Assembly: GCA_036172665.1 (NCBI GenBank)
Contig: CM069874.1
Location: 54,232,707 to 54,296,706, forward strand
DNA from: Prosopocoilus inquinatus
Lineage: Eukaryota; Arthropoda; Insecta; Coleoptera; Lucanidae
Direction: 5' to 3'
Length of the DNA: 64,000 nucleotides
In this document: positions 8,989 through 20,434 of the stretch, one piece after another
How the letters are laid out: every line of letters starts with the position of its first letter
How positions within the stretch are numbered: the stretch's first letter is position 1
The notes under the pieces: generated by a model
What the model saw: the letters and a program-made list of their open reading frames with translations, nothing else
Database searches by the model: none
What the model was told of the DNA's origin: nothing
Program-made: the position numbers and the translations under genes

Positions 8989-9733
8989 AGTAATAATACA
9001 AATAACTATAACATGTGATTTAAATGTGAATCAATCTCACAATTATGTGAAGAGGACCATGGTTATCATTTTAAAAATTTTCTATATTATTATTAATGTT
9101 AAATCAATTGTTATTGTTATTAAGGTTATAATTTTACAAAAATTTTCATCGCTATTGTTATTGTCGTTTCTTAGCGTTACTTAATCTTACTTAAAATCAT
9201 CAGGCAATGTTGGTAGAATAAAAAAAAAAATTAAGTATGCGTTTCGTTTGTGATGTCATAAATTAAATGAATGTCATTTTTAACAGACTAGAAACTAGAA
9301 ACAGACCCAATACAGATTTTTTAAATAAAATCAACGGGATATTGTTTTCTGTTCCATAGAGATTATGTAATGTTACTGTAAAATTTAAATGCCTAATTTT
9401 AATAAACATCTAATCTGTAAAACGTCAAATAATACCAAATTTTTACATTGAAATGTCAGTATCTCAAAAACTATTAGGTTTAGGTACCTAATATCCTGAT
9501 AATAAATTTACTCACTCTTAAAGACGAATCGAAATAGAGCATAATATACAGTATGTTCTGTTTAAAAAAAACATAACTTTGGTCTGGCACAGCCACACGG
9601 AACACTCTGTGTAATTGTAACTAATTTTAAATCATGCATCTATACCACAGGTAAGTAATAGCGAAAACAGATTTTAAAAATCTGAATTAATATAGGCGCT
9701 ATCCACCGAATACGCACTATTGGCCCAACCTTT

Positions 9734-10013
9734 ACACACTACATTGGGATATACAGGTGGGGTTAAAGTGTTCGCCAAAATAATATGAATACGAGAACAG
9801 TATTCTTATTTCTCAATTATTTCATTTGGTTCTGAGGGACTATTTCGATGAATTGCTATCATGTTACAAAATAGCATAAAGTTTTGGAATGCATTGAAAT
9901 AATGACTCAGAAAAAATGAAATAATTGAAAAATAAGAACACATTTCGTGTTTTTCAATTCATATTATTTTAACGCACACTTCAACCTCACCTGTATATCC
10001 CAATGTAGTGTGT
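9734..10013. mobile_element. 280-bp foldback MITE
   Basis: Left ACACACTACATTGGGATATA and right TATATCCCAATGTAGTGTGT are terminal inverted repeats, and the similarity extends almost to the centre (ATAATATGAATNNNAG... on both sides). Non-coding. It lies between the inner foldback and the GC-richer block. Confidence 0.8.
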
Positions 10014-11335
10014 GCTACCTACCTGTACAGGTATCACAAGTAATCGACGTTTCGGCGTCGCCGGCCAGCCCCAGTGGGATAGGATGGGTAAAAAAAAAAA
10101 GAAAAAACTAAATCTGAACTAACATACAGTACCAACAAAACAAAATAAAGGCGCCACTTAATTTCTTTTGGGCTATGGGGAACCGCGGGGAAAAATCAAG
10201 AAAACCACGACTCATCCAAGATACGATTCAAATACAGTTTTATTGAATGCAAAACAACAATTATAAAATAAACATAAATTCAGTGAAACGCAAAACAGAA
10301 TATTAAACCAGTATAAACCGAGACAGAATCGCAAATGCAACGTAACTAAAAGCTAAATCTAGCCGCAACAGCGCTAATTACATTTCTCATACATGAATGC
10401 GCTTAAAGTAAACGCATCGGTGTCTAAAAATGACAGGAAAGGTACGCAAAAATGTCAAACAGCGAACCCAAATCAAATCAATGCGCACTGCGTAAATACA
10501 CGCCGTTATCCGGTAGGAATGCTCGTAAAATAAAACAAGAATAACGAAAGGCAAGCAAACCTTATCCCTACACGATTCGCACGGCGATCGGCGTGTTGGG
10601 CAGCTCCAAGGGGGTACGCCAGGACTCACGGGACCGTGCAGATGCGGTGAATGGCCACAAATACCGTGAATTCGGAACGAATGCGGCACAGAGGTAAAGG
10701 GTACCCCTGAACTAAAGCCTGTAAGGAAGGAAGATATGCGATAGAAAGAGTCGAAGCGAAACAGAACAAACAACGACTCACCTGTCCGCAGAACTACTTG
10801 GAAGGGAACAGGCGTAGACAATACGAATGTATTATATTTCTCTTGTGCAACAGGTTAATCCAGCAATAAAAGCTGTTGAATGAATCCCCCAACAATAATT
10901 TTTGGGCGAAAGCACACACAAAGAAAACACACCAACGCAAGACGTGTTGTTGCACCGAAAAGTACGAGGACAATTCTGTTCTGAAAAATTGCTTCGCGCA
11001 GGCGAACGGAAAAGAGATGGGGTTAAAACAAGAAGAGATAGGATGCCTCCGCCAACCGTGACAGAATCTTACGTCAACGAGGACCAATGGGCTTAAAGAT
11101 CAGGGTTCAGTTTCTGTAAAGCTATCGTGATTTCACAATATGTTGCAATAATGCGTAAATCAAAAAGGCTAAATAAAGAATCTATGCGACCGGAAAATTA
11201 ACTTTCAAAACCCAAATTTTCCTTATCCTAATTTTTACAGGAAAACAAATAACACTGGGGAAATACTTTGAAAGCAAATCGGCGGAACGCAAAGAGTTCG
11301 CCGGGCGGTCTGCGAAAATATTTCACGGGGAGCAA
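10014..11335. other. GC-richer unidentified block
   Basis: Base composition differs clearly from both flanks, with clusters such as GGCGTCGCCGGCCAGCCCC near 10053. On the minus strand two overlapping frames (10387-10821 and 10794-11087) are open for 144 and 97 codons, but they are rich in F, C, H and P and show no recognisable domain. A minus-strand GACAGGTGAGT (near 10780) resembles a splice donor and there are AATAAA-type signals near 10230, so this may be an LTR, an untranslated exon or a transposon body. Not identified. Confidence 0.35.
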
Positions 11336-11702
11336 TATACAGGGTGATTCGGGGTCGGACAGAAATTGAACGGTAACATGTGTACAAAGAATGGTTTAAA
11401 ATAAATTGTGATTTTTTTCATTTTTGAGGTAGGAGGCTACAATTTCACATCTGTCAATAGCTCTTCATTCTGAACAACTTATTCTTATATTTTCCTTTAT
11501 CTTATAAAATATGGGCACTTTACTCTTAAGCGGTCTTCATTTCTCGGTATCCACGCTGTATACCATACGAGATAGATTTCATCTGATATTTGTCAATTTG
11601 ATTTTAAGAGGTGCAGAAGTGTCCTGCATCAATAATTTTTTATAAAAATCGATAATAAAAAGAAATCCCATTTGTAGCACACTTTTTGAAAGACAGTGTA
11701 TA

Positions 11703-12426
11703 ATATTTACGAAACTAATTATTTAATTTAAAAATACATAATCTGTTTGTATATAATTCCAAAGCAAAGGCATTTTTTAGATATCTTTTTGTTATGCAGA
11801 TGCGTGCATTTCAAATTTTCTGAAAAGTCAAAACAATTACTGCTGGAATAAGTAACTGAGAAGAGAGTTTCTTTTCTATACGCGATAATTAAAAAAAAAC
11901 AAAGAATATTCTAAAAATAATTACTGTGTTTATTAACCAACCCAGTTCAATTTTCTAAGGACGAATAGGTACGGTCAGAATTAAAAGTAATGTCTAACCA
12001 ATGAGATGTAAATGCTTGGTCTTATTTACATACCATACCAAATAGGCGGCTAAGTAGACATCGAAATTGATTTGATGCGTGTTTATTCACTTGCCAATCT
12101 TTATCGTTATAATGGTCAGATGTGATTAGGCAGTAATTTCACTTTTTATTGCGAAAAAATTGCTTTTAATTCTGACTGTATACGTATGCATAAAAGTTTG
12201 TCAAGGTCAGTATAAATGAGATTACTTGAGATAATATTGATTTTTATTTATTGCATTTCAGAGTCTACTTTTGTTAACAATTGCTATAATTAGAGCAGTG
12301 ATACATTTAATAAAAATAGAAGGCTGCTTGAGAAGTACATAGATTATGAGATTCGTTAAGAACATCCAGTTCAAGTATTTTCAGATCCTTAAATTGTCTT
12401 CAAACATTGTTTATCGTGAAATTAAA
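11703..12426. other. unassigned AT-rich sequence
   Basis: No coding frame, RNA gene or repeat could be matched within the window. It starts at the right end of the outer foldback and ends at the next foldback terminus. Confidence 0.5.
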
Positions 12427-13187
12427 TACAGGGTGTTCATGAGAAGCTGCTAGAATAGCTAACTTTCTTATTTGTATTTTTACAAAGTAACTTAAATTAG
12501 AACAGTTTTAGGACCTTTCCTCCCCGTTTTTATGGTGCTTTCGGAAAAACAAATGACAATCAAGTTTTCGAGATTTTCAATTGTGTTTAACTTTTTTTAA
12601 CGGAATGTTAGTTTTTTTTTATCATCGCATCGCGTTCAGGATGTCAAATTAAGTACTTCTCTAAAATATTCCCCTCCTAATCTACTATTTTATAAATTAT
12701 TTGGTAAATAATGGTATTAGACATCTTAACATGTTCAATATTTGACACAAGGTTTTGAGTTTGAACTAAATTTAAACAAATTTTGAATAATGACAGTTCA
12801 CAAAGGACTACCAGTTTGAACACACTTCCTTTATTCTCTTATTTCAACGCGCACCGTATTGTATTCGTGAATTAAAAGACTATCCTAACGATACACTTCT
12901 TCCCGCGAATATCAAAACTGAATTATTTATTAAATAGTCTGTTTTGATAGAAAATATTTTACAGACATACTTAATTTGACATCCTGAACGCGATGCCATG
13001 ATAAAAAAACATAACGATCCGTTAAAAAAAGTTGAAAACAATTGATAATTTCGAAAACCTAATTGTTTTTCCGAAAGTACCATAAAATCGAGGACGAAAG
13101 GTCCTCAAGCTTTCTTAATTTAAGTTACTTCGTAAAAATACAAATAAGAAAGATAGCTATTGTAGCGGCTTCCCATGAACACCTGTA
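12427..13187. mobile_element. foldback element, ends TACAGGGTGTTCATG
   Basis: Starts TACAGGGTGTTCATGAGAAG and ends CTTCCCATGAACACCTGTA. The arms (~260 bp) share, in inverted order, AGCTAACTTTCTTATTTG, TTTTTCCGAAAG and CGCGTTCAGGATGTCAAATT. The ~270-bp centre is unmatched. Non-coding, non-autonomous. Confidence 0.78.
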
Positions 13188-13427
13188 TGTATTCATATTT
13201 AAAAATTGTTAATAAAGCCTTCATTTTTTTTCGGTTGGCCTCATTTCATTAATACTTCTAGGACTTTGCTGAAGCTTTTAAAATATTTACCTCTATGTTT
13301 GCGCACTGTATTAAAAAGCGAATTATATGATTACAGAGTGAATATTTCGAGGAGAAAATTTCGTTTCATCGAAAAAATTATTTTTTTAATAAAGTCGGTT
13401 TTATAAACGCAAAATAAATTTACTGTA

Positions 13428-14221
13428 CAGGGTGTTTTTTTACTGTGTGCAAATAAAAAACCTCAGTATAAGTACACGAAATGCTACCTTCTGCGGGTAT
13501 CTTTTGGTGGCTACCGTACCATAGCCAAAAGAATTCGGATGCACCACTTGTTTGGAACTGCTGCAATGTGCGAGAAAGATGGCCTTCCTCTCAACACGCC
13601 CACCGATACCGCACTCGATCTTCAACGCAGTGTTTCACCGATATAGTTTATTAATTATTTTATTTAAAATTTTAATTCACTGAGCAAAGTAATATGTTTT
13701 ACGATATCAACTATCGACGAATAAATCCGAAAATTTATGCACCAATTAGGTAAGCGCATTAAAAATGTTCTTCTTTCATCCTTTTACGTAAATAAATTTT
13801 TACTGTAATCTCGCTGCTAGCTACGAAAGTATTACTACTTACGGTCCATGGAAAAAAATAAATGTCAAATTTTTATAAGTCTATTAAAAGTAATATGGAA
13901 TGAGAAATTACAATTTGTTTGTACCTCGCTTTTAATTTGTTCGGCAATCACGAACCGCAGCTTTTTGAATTGCACTAGATTTTAATTTAATACTTAAACT
14001 TATAATTACTTGCAATGAAGTTAATTTAAATTATAAACGCGTTGACCGACCAGCTGATCGGAGCGGCTGATTTACGTTGTTCGTGCTCAAGATCAAGTGA
14101 AGCACTGGCCCTGGCCTACTTCGGCTTCGCGTTCCACTTTTAGCTATGCCAGCAGTTCTCAAACGGTTTAGTGAAAATCTGCCACTGCATTTTTCTCGAA
14201 AATTATTAAATTTTTGTTAAG
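13428..14221 (+). mobile_element. family A non-autonomous element, copy 1 (right end lost)
   Basis: Starts CAGGGTGTTTTTTTTACTG after a TA and shares landmarks with other A copies: CCTCAGTATAAGTACA, CACTTGTTTGGAACTG, GACGAATAAATCCG and TTTTCTCGAAAATTATTAAA. It breaks off at 14221, where segment D begins, and lacks the closing TATTTGCACACAGTAAAAG end. Non-coding. Confidence 0.75.
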
Positions 14222-15073
14222 TATAGGAGAAAAGTGGTTCTACATTTAATTTTCTTTTATTTGCCACAACAAAGAGAAAGTGAGCATCAAATGCGATGTA
14301 GCAAATACCTTCAAAATTTTAAATGGAACGTACCCAATTTTGTCACGTAAAACATGCTGAGACGGAGATGCTACGTCTGTGGGATTGTACCCATAATATT
14401 AAATTATTTGCGTTTCATAATGCTTTGTTATTAAGCTCAGTTGGACTTCTCGTGGTGATGTATTCTGTGGCTTATAGCCTCAATATACAGTCTGTTTGAT
14501 TTTAGCTGTCACAGCAGCTATCTCGGCTACCACTAGAGACATGATAAAATGTTACAAGAGAGAAGATGTTCAATATTTAATTTTCTAGTATCTGTTATTC
14601 TATCAATTAAGAATCAGTTAGGCCGTAATATTTTAGAAAAGTTTAGAAACGTATTAAACAAAAATGCAGGTTTTAAGTCACTTCAAATTTCGTAAATGCA
14701 AACTCTGATAATATCGAGGAATGTAACATAAAATTAAGAAAACTTAGATATTGTTACGAATTTAAGGTTCATTTTAATTAATTTTAAAATAAAATACTCA
14801 ATAGATCTAATAACTAATTTATTAATAACGTTATACTAGCACTAATTTATTTCACGCAGACTATCAACTAATTTATTTTTACTAATGCCGAGCAATCTCT
14901 AATTAACTTCGATGGGGACTGTCGATGTCTGTCCTCTAGTGTTGGGCGATACTAGGAATCGATACGTATAGTTCTTAAATGTAACGATTCATAGCATTGA
15001 TACTTTATAAAGTATCGATATTCGTAATATCGATACAAGATTTTTTTTAAAGGTTATGTAATTTGAAAGATGA
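14222..15073 (+). repeat. segment D, copy 1 (~850 bp, repeated at 46172)
   Basis: Nearly identical in order and orientation to 46172-47043, from TATAGGAGAAAAGTGG to AATTTGAAAGATGA. It includes a transposon-end-like CAGTCTGTTTGATTTTAGC, a probable LTR fragment (14752-14943), and a string of ATCGATAC/GTATCGAT motifs. Since both copies share the same internal order, the composite was formed before it was copied. Confidence 0.8.
14752..14943 (-). repeat. probable LTR fragment
   Basis: Reads TGTTACGAAT... on the plus strand, i.e. an LTR ending ...ATTCGTAACA on the minus strand, followed by AATAAAATAC and several TAATTTATT segments laid out like the gypsy LTR at 5123-5481. It is cut by the TTGGGCGATAC element. 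The copy at 46713-46907 is the same. Family similarity is by eye only. Confidence 0.45.
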
Positions 15074-15099
15074 TTTCGTAAGTCTTTAAATTCATTATA

Positions 15100-16026
15100 C
15101 AGAGTGTGCTTTGACTGCGTGCAAATAAATAAACCTCAGTATAAGTACACGAAATGCTACTTTCTTCGGGTACTTTTTGGTGGCTACCGTATCATAGCCA
15201 AAAAATTCCGGTTGGACCACTTGTTTGGAACTGCTGAAATTTGTGAGGAAGATAGGAAGGTCAACTTCGCCTTCCTCTCGGTATGAACACGCCCACCGAT
15301 ACCGCACTCCATCTTCAACGCATCGTTTCGTAATAATAATCACTGATATCATTTGTCAATTATTTTATTTAAAATTTTAATTCACTAAGCGAAGTAATGT
15401 GTTTTACGATACCAACTATCGACGAATAAATCCGAAAATTTATGCACCCATTAGGCAAGCGCGTTAAAAATGTTCTTCCTTCACCCTTTTACGTAAATAA
15501 ACTTTTATTGTAATCTCGCTGCTAGCTATGAAAGTATTACTACTTACCATACATGGAAAAAAAGTAATTTTTTATAAGTCTATTAAAAATGATATGGAAT
15601 GAGAAATTACAATTTGTTTGTACCTCGGTTTTAATTTGTTCGGCAACTACGAACCGCAGCTTCTTGAATTGCACTAGATTTTAATTTAAAAATACTTAAA
15701 CTTGTAATTACTTGCAGTGAAGTTAATTTCAATTGTAAACGATTTGACCGACCGGCCGTTCGGAGCGGCCGATTTACGTCGTTCGTGCTCAAGATCAAGT
15801 AAAATATTGACCCTGGCCTACTTCGGCGTCGGGGGTCATAATTGAAGAGGCAGCCGCGTTCCACTTTTAGCTACGCCAGCAGTTCTCAAACGGTTTAGTG
15901 AAAATCTGCCACTGCATTTTTCTCGAAAACTATTAAATTTTTGTTAAGAACATATGAGTTCAATCATTGCCATTTATGGTGATATATTACAGGTTTAAAT
16001 ATTTGCACACAGTAAAAGAACACCTG
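15100..16026 (+). mobile_element. family A non-autonomous element, copy 2 (complete)
   Basis: Starts CAGAGTGTGCTTTGACTG and ends AGTAAAAGAACACCTG, flanked by TA on both sides. About 927 bp. It has the terminal repeat pair CTGTGTGCAAATA/TATTTGCACACAG shared by all complete A copies. The short open frames on both strands recur in other copies as shadows and have no domain. Confidence 0.8.
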
Positions 16027-16667
16027 TATAGTTTTATGCCAAGTAACTATTCTGACTAATTCTGCATAGTAAATTTATCTTGCATTTACCAAACAGGGCC
16101 TTAATTAAGTTAATATTTGAAAGTTTTCAGCAGCATAAAACTATGTTTACTTTTATTTTTTGAGCAGTGTATGCAGGGTGAATCATTGGTATAGATTTCT
16201 TCAATAGCATAATTAATAATGAAAACGTCTTCAATGGAAGTTATACCCGAATTCTGTATAAGTAAATTATTTTCACTTATACAGCATGTTCCATCCCCAC
16301 CCTCTATAAATTCCTGTTGTTAACGATTCATAAATAAAATATTTTGGATTTTAGAATTTTACAGTTACACGCATATAAATACGTAAAAGTAAATAAATAA
16401 AGGATTTCTAACATTTGTGACTATTACTGTTATTTCTTGTTGCACAAGTGTTCAACTGTTCTTATCGTAGTTAAAGCTGAGTACCCTGAAGGCTTTGGAT
16501 GTAATATTGTCGACCGATTTATCCGCGTGGCATTGTCGTTAATGCCGTTTTTTAAACGGTGCACAATAACTGTCTGCACATAATATTCTTCTACGTACCG
16601 TATTGAATGTGGACATTGTAACCGTTTTCTTCTCTTTCTGTGCCATTCGTTACTAGTCATTGAAAAT
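16027..16667. other. mixed decayed transposon sequence
   Basis: Contains inward and outward TE-end-like strings (GTATGCAGGGTGAATC near 16168; TATACAGCATGTTCC near 16278) and an unidentified 76-codon minus-strand frame (16430-16660: MTSNEWHRKRRKR, basic) that could be an N-terminal DNA-binding relic of a transposase, though I could not place it in a family. Confidence 0.35.
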
Positions 16668-17262
16668 TAAGGTGTTTTTCACAATAGAAAAGGGAGGGTA
16701 GCTAAGGGAAATCAAATTAAAGCTTTTTTTTGGTAAAAAATCAATAACTAACAAGTTACAAGAGTTTAAAGTGAAATTAATTAACAAGCAAAAGTTACGC
16801 CCTGCAGTAATATTTTACGTTTTAAATTCAAATTTGAGGCATTTATGAGTTAATTGAACACTGTTTTACAATAAACAACAATTAAAAAAAATGTAGTCAC
16901 GTTATAGTAACGGCTATTTCATTTTTTCTTTTAATGTCCAAAAACGGGTTTTCATGTCGTTGTGCACCTCCTACTAATTAAAAACAAAACTAGGAAATGG
17001 ATTAACATAGGGAATTTATGAATGGTGGTTTTGATAAATTTAGAGTTTATCTAACAATGAAGTTGCATTTTATGAAATAATTTTTATTAATTAAGAAGTT
17101 CTAGGTGTAAATTAAAGAAAAAATTAAGAAAGTTAAACTGCTGTAACTTTTTTATTATTGGGTTTTGGTCAAAAGCGAATTAAGAAAAAAAGCTTTATTT
17201 TGATGTCCTACACCTGCCCTTTCAATGTCCAATGTACGTTGTGAGACACCCAGCATAATGAA
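16668..17262. mobile_element. diverged foldback MITE
   Basis: The left end GGTGTTTTTCACAATAG...AAATTAAAGCTTTTTT mirrors the right end AAAAAAGCTTTATTTTGATG...GTGAGACACCC. The arms are ~110 bp and imperfect. Non-coding centre. Confidence 0.5.
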
Positions 17263-17530
17263 AAATTTAACGACATCCTATCGCTTTTTAACCTGACATT
17301 GCATTAGGACTAAGCATAAGGATTGAAGTCACTTTGCTACATAATAAGTCATCCCATTCAAGGCGGTCATGCTTGGCTGTTAAAGCATAATGTCGGGGCA
17401 GCCTGGATTAATACAAGACAACCTGTGTTGTTACGGCCGGGCCGGTCGCGTTCTCAATTCAGAGCCATTTTGCCGTTTCGAAGAGGGAGCCACACTACTG
17501 TTATCTGTCAAAGACTCGAAGGTTAACTTC
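17263..17530 (+). repeat. family E repeat fragment, copy 1
   Basis: Shares ATCGCTTTTTAACCTGACATTGCA, interrupted matches around CAAGGCGGTCATGCTTGG, and AAAGCATAATG with 49105-49220 (same orientation) and 49324-49450 (opposite). A short plus-strand frame (17323-17526) covers it but has no domain. Confidence 0.6.
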
Positions 17531-17883
17531 AAACGCAAATGTCAAGCAAGATACGGTTTTATGTTATAATAACAGAAAATTACAGACGCACAATCAAAAA
17601 TCATAATTAACACTCCTATTAAAATAAAAAAATATTTTCAAATGAATAAATTTTGTCAGCGTGACTTAATTTTAGGTGTTTTGTTTGTTTAAACCATTGT
17701 TTAAACGAAAAGCGTTATTTTCGCCAATTTGCAGATAAAAAGTTTTACACCTACCTGCTGAAAATCTTTCCCATTTCAAATCTAAATCAAAGTCTGCAGG
17801 CAAACAGCGATAAGAAACAAATATCTTTCGGATTGCAATTAATTACACAACACTTTTGCAAAATTCGAATTTATATTCAGGGC
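17531..17883. other. unassigned AT-rich sequence
   Basis: Nothing recognisable. The last 8 bases (17876-17883) are the left target duplication of the hAT-type element that follows. Confidence 0.5.
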
Positions 17884-18940
17884 TAGTGACGTAAAATGAC
17901 GGTCATTGAAAATCGTGACGTCATTTTGGTCATTTAAGTATAAATAACGGTCATTTTGTCGTCATAATCGCATATTAGTGAAAAAAAGTCAAATTTTTAC
18001 GAAATGAAATTTAAATCAAAACAACAAACGTAATACCTTTAAGCACGAGGACAATTGTTTCCATAAAACTGAAACGGAGCTTAAAATTGAACTCCAATTG
18101 AAAAACTGCTCTTTAAACAGTTTCATAAATTCTTACAGTTTACAGATAAGGCATACAACGAATAGAATACTCGCAACTGAAACTAAACTTATCTTTTATC
18201 TAAACAGCCATTAAAATGTATCAAAGCCAGAACTGTCAAAGTGGTAAGGGGGCTGGCCTTGAAACCGTTAGGTCGTTGGTTCGAACGACGCCCGAATTAA
18301 TTCTCGGGAATGGACGGTATTCACTTCAGGTACTCCTTCAGTGCTACGGATACACTTCGACACCAAGCTGATGACTTAATATTCCGTTGGCTATGTATCA
18401 CAGATTAAAAAAATCTATAAACAAGTAACTGTAAACATGAAGAACAATAAAAATTGAAGAATAAACAGATATTTACTTAAAAAAAATAATCTGAAGAAAT
18501 TTCGAAATAGTAAGTCACATTAGATATTTGAATATTATAACATTTTAACTGCATCTTCATCACTTATTTCAATATTAGTCTCCATTTGCTCATTTCTTCA
18601 TTAGTATCTGTATCTGAACCTGACTGGACCTCTTCACGTTTTACAGTTAATTTGTTCCTTGTCTTTTGTGAGGATATAGCCATAAGCACTTAAGGACCTT
18701 ATATTTTTATTTTACATGAGGTATTTTTCTAACAGCAGTACACCCACATATGCCTATTTGCACGTATCTGTGACTGTCATTTATTAAAATGTCATTTATT
18801 AAAATGACAGTCATTTATTAAAATGATGGTCATGTATCATTCACAGGGTCATTTTAAAATGAATAATCATTGTGACGTGATCCTCATTTTTATTGTGACC
18901 ACTGTAATGACCGATGTCATTTAAGGAACTTACATCAGTA
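17884..18940. mobile_element. non-autonomous hAT-type element with 8-bp target duplication
   Basis: Ends TAGTGACGTAA at the left and TTACATCAGTA at the right, an imperfect inverted repeat. It is flanked by exact TTCAGGGC copies (17876-17883 and 18941-18948). Eight-bp duplications and a TAGTGA-type end are hAT hallmarks. Subterminal regions are dense in GTCATTT/AAATGAC repeats on both strands (17895-17980 and 18775-18925). No transposase. A tRNA-derived SINE lies inside. Confidence 0.82.
18236..18410 (+). mobile_element. tRNA-derived SINE
   Basis: The head contains an A-box-like GTGGTAAGGGG (18241-18251) and a perfect B-box GGTTCGAAC (18278-18286), with CTTGAAACC between them as in a serine tRNA anticodon arm. 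A ~110-bp non-tRNA body follows (AATGGACGGTATTCACTTCAG ... TTCCGTTGGCTATG) and a short A-rich tail (ATTAAAAAAATC). There is no acceptor-stem match, so this is not a tRNA gene. It is embedded in the hAT-type element. Confidence 0.65.
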
Positions 18941-19414
18941 TTCAGGGCTATTCTGTAACATTGATATGCATATCAATTGAGAAGGTTTTCAATAATTGAA
19001 GAGAAATTGACAGGATTTTATAGCAATTCAAATCGATTGCCGACCGCCAATCGAAGAGAGATGCATATTAATTCGACATCACATTTCATACGGATTGCAA
19101 GTTGTTACGAAATTGTTTACAGAATGTCGATTTTGCAAGGTCACTTGATTCATAGCAACAATTGTTACGTATTAAGTCCATATCAATACTACCATACAGA
19201 ATATACATTTCAATACTACCATACAGAATAGACTCCATTGTCATAAAGTCATGACAGACGTGGTAACTATGGCAATAGTACACGTTTAACCCAAAATTGT
19301 GCAGAAGGAGTCACACTAACGATAACTGTCATGGAACAGGTTTTTTCAAACGCCACCAGCCGGGAGATGCACTTCTTGTGGTTCGGTTCGTCGATCGAGG
19401 AGGCCGTGCATATT
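18941..19414. other. unassigned sequence with a short tandem duplication
   Basis: TCAATACTACCATACAGAAT occurs twice in a row (about 19183-19230). Otherwise there is no recognised coding or repeat content. Several short frames on both strands lack domains. Confidence 0.5.
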
Positions 19415-19550
19415 GTAATGTCAGGTCAAAAAGCGATCGGAAGATGTCGCTGTTTAAGCTTTTCATTACTATTACATCGCAATTGCGAATATCCTTGGAC
19501 AACTCGTTTTGGTTTGCAGTGGAACTCTCGAGCCACGCTGATGAAGCTCA
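19415..19550 (-). repeat. family E repeat fragment, copy 2
   Basis: Contains AATGTCAGGTCAAAAAGCGAT and AAGATGTCGCTGTTT, the reverse of the E copy at 17263 and matching 49410-49450, then ATCGCAATTGCGAATA matching the reverse of 49058-49076. It is directly joined to family A copy 3. Confidence 0.6.
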
Positions 19551-20434
19551 GTATAAGATACACGAAATGCTACCGTCTGCAGATATTTTTTAGTGGCTAC
19601 CGTATCATAGCCAAAAAATGTCGGATGGACCACTTGTTTGGAACTGCTGAAATGTGCGAGAAAGATAGAAAGGTCAACTTCGCCTTCCTTTCGGTATGAA
19701 CACGCCCACAAATACCGCACTCGATTTTCAACGCAGCGCTTCGAAATAATAATAACTGATATCGTTTATTAATTATTTTATTTAAAATTTTAATTCTCTG
19801 AGCAAAGTAATGTTTTGCGATATCAGCTATCGACGAATAAATCCGAAAATTTATGCACCAATTAGGCAAGCGCGTTAAAAATGTTTTTCCTTCATCCTTT
19901 TACGTAAATAAGCTTTTACTGTAATCTCGCTGCTAGCTATAAAAGTATTACTACTTACGGTCGATGGAAAAAAAGTAAATATCAAATTTTTATAAGTCTA
20001 TTAAAAATAATATGCAATGACAAATTACAATTTGTTTGTGCTTCGCTTTTAATTTGCTCAGCAATTACGAACCGCAGCTTCTTGAATTGCACTAGATTTT
20101 AATTTAAAAATACTTAAACTTGTAATTACTTGCAGTGAAGTTAATTTCAATTGTAAACGATTTGACCGACCAGCTGATCGGAGCGGCTGATTTACGTCGT
20201 TCGTGCTCAAGATCAAGTGAAGTACTGGGCCTGGCCTTCTTCGGCTTCGGGTCATAATTGAAGAGGCACCCGCGTTCCACTTTTAGCTTCTTAAACGGTT
20301 TAGTGAAAATCTGCCACTGCATTTTTCTCGAAAACTATTAAATTTTTGTTAAGAATGTGAGTTCAGTCGTTGCCATTTATGGTGATATATTACAGGTTTA
20401 AATATTTGCACACAGTAAAAGAACAACCTGAGTA
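19551..20434 (+). mobile_element. family A non-autonomous element, copy 3 (left end lost)
   Basis: Enters the A sequence at CTCAGTATAAGATACACG and continues to the complete right end (TTTGCACACAGTAAAAG, then AACAACCTG). The first ~30 bp are replaced by family E sequence. Non-coding. Confidence 0.75.

Larger units (their letters stand above)
7652..9734. mobile_element. inner foldback element, ~400-bp arms
   Basis: Arms of ~400 bp at each end: left starts TACAGGCTGGGCCAATAGTG, right ends CACTATTGGCCCAACCT. Both contain GGTGGATAGCGCC, TGGCTGTGCCAGACCAAAG and GACGAATCGAAAT in inverted order. The interior holds a palindromic Penelope terminus (8784-8965) and ~900 bp of unmatched sequence. No transposase is recognisable. 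Confidence 0.72.
7337..11702. mobile_element. outer foldback element containing other foldbacks
   Basis: The left arm begins TACAGTGTCTTTCAAAAAG (7337 onward, ~310 bp) and the right arm is its diverged reverse complement, ending CTTTTTGAAAGACAGTGTA (to 11702, ~330 bp). Shared landmarks include CCGCTTAAGAGTAAAGTGCCC and TGGTATACAGCG. The 3.7-kb interior is filled by an inner foldback (7652-9734), a small foldback (9734-10013) and a GC-richer block (10014-11335). Non-coding apart from the latter's uncertain frames. Probably a long-inverted-repeat DNA transposon with later insertions. Confidence 0.7.

Noticed and set aside
10150..10156. TGGCGCC on the minus strand as an LTR-element primer-binding site
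   Set aside because: Only about 7-8 nt match a tRNA-Lys end, and there is no CA-terminated LTR directly before it.
10387..11087. Two overlapping minus-strand frames as host genes
   Set aside because: Composition is dominated by F, C, H and P, there is no domain, and no supporting neighbour. Kept only as part of an unidentified GC-richer block.
18236..18310. Functional tRNA-Ser gene
   Set aside because: Good B box, but no paired acceptor stem or proper D arm, and it is followed by a SINE body and A-rich tail.
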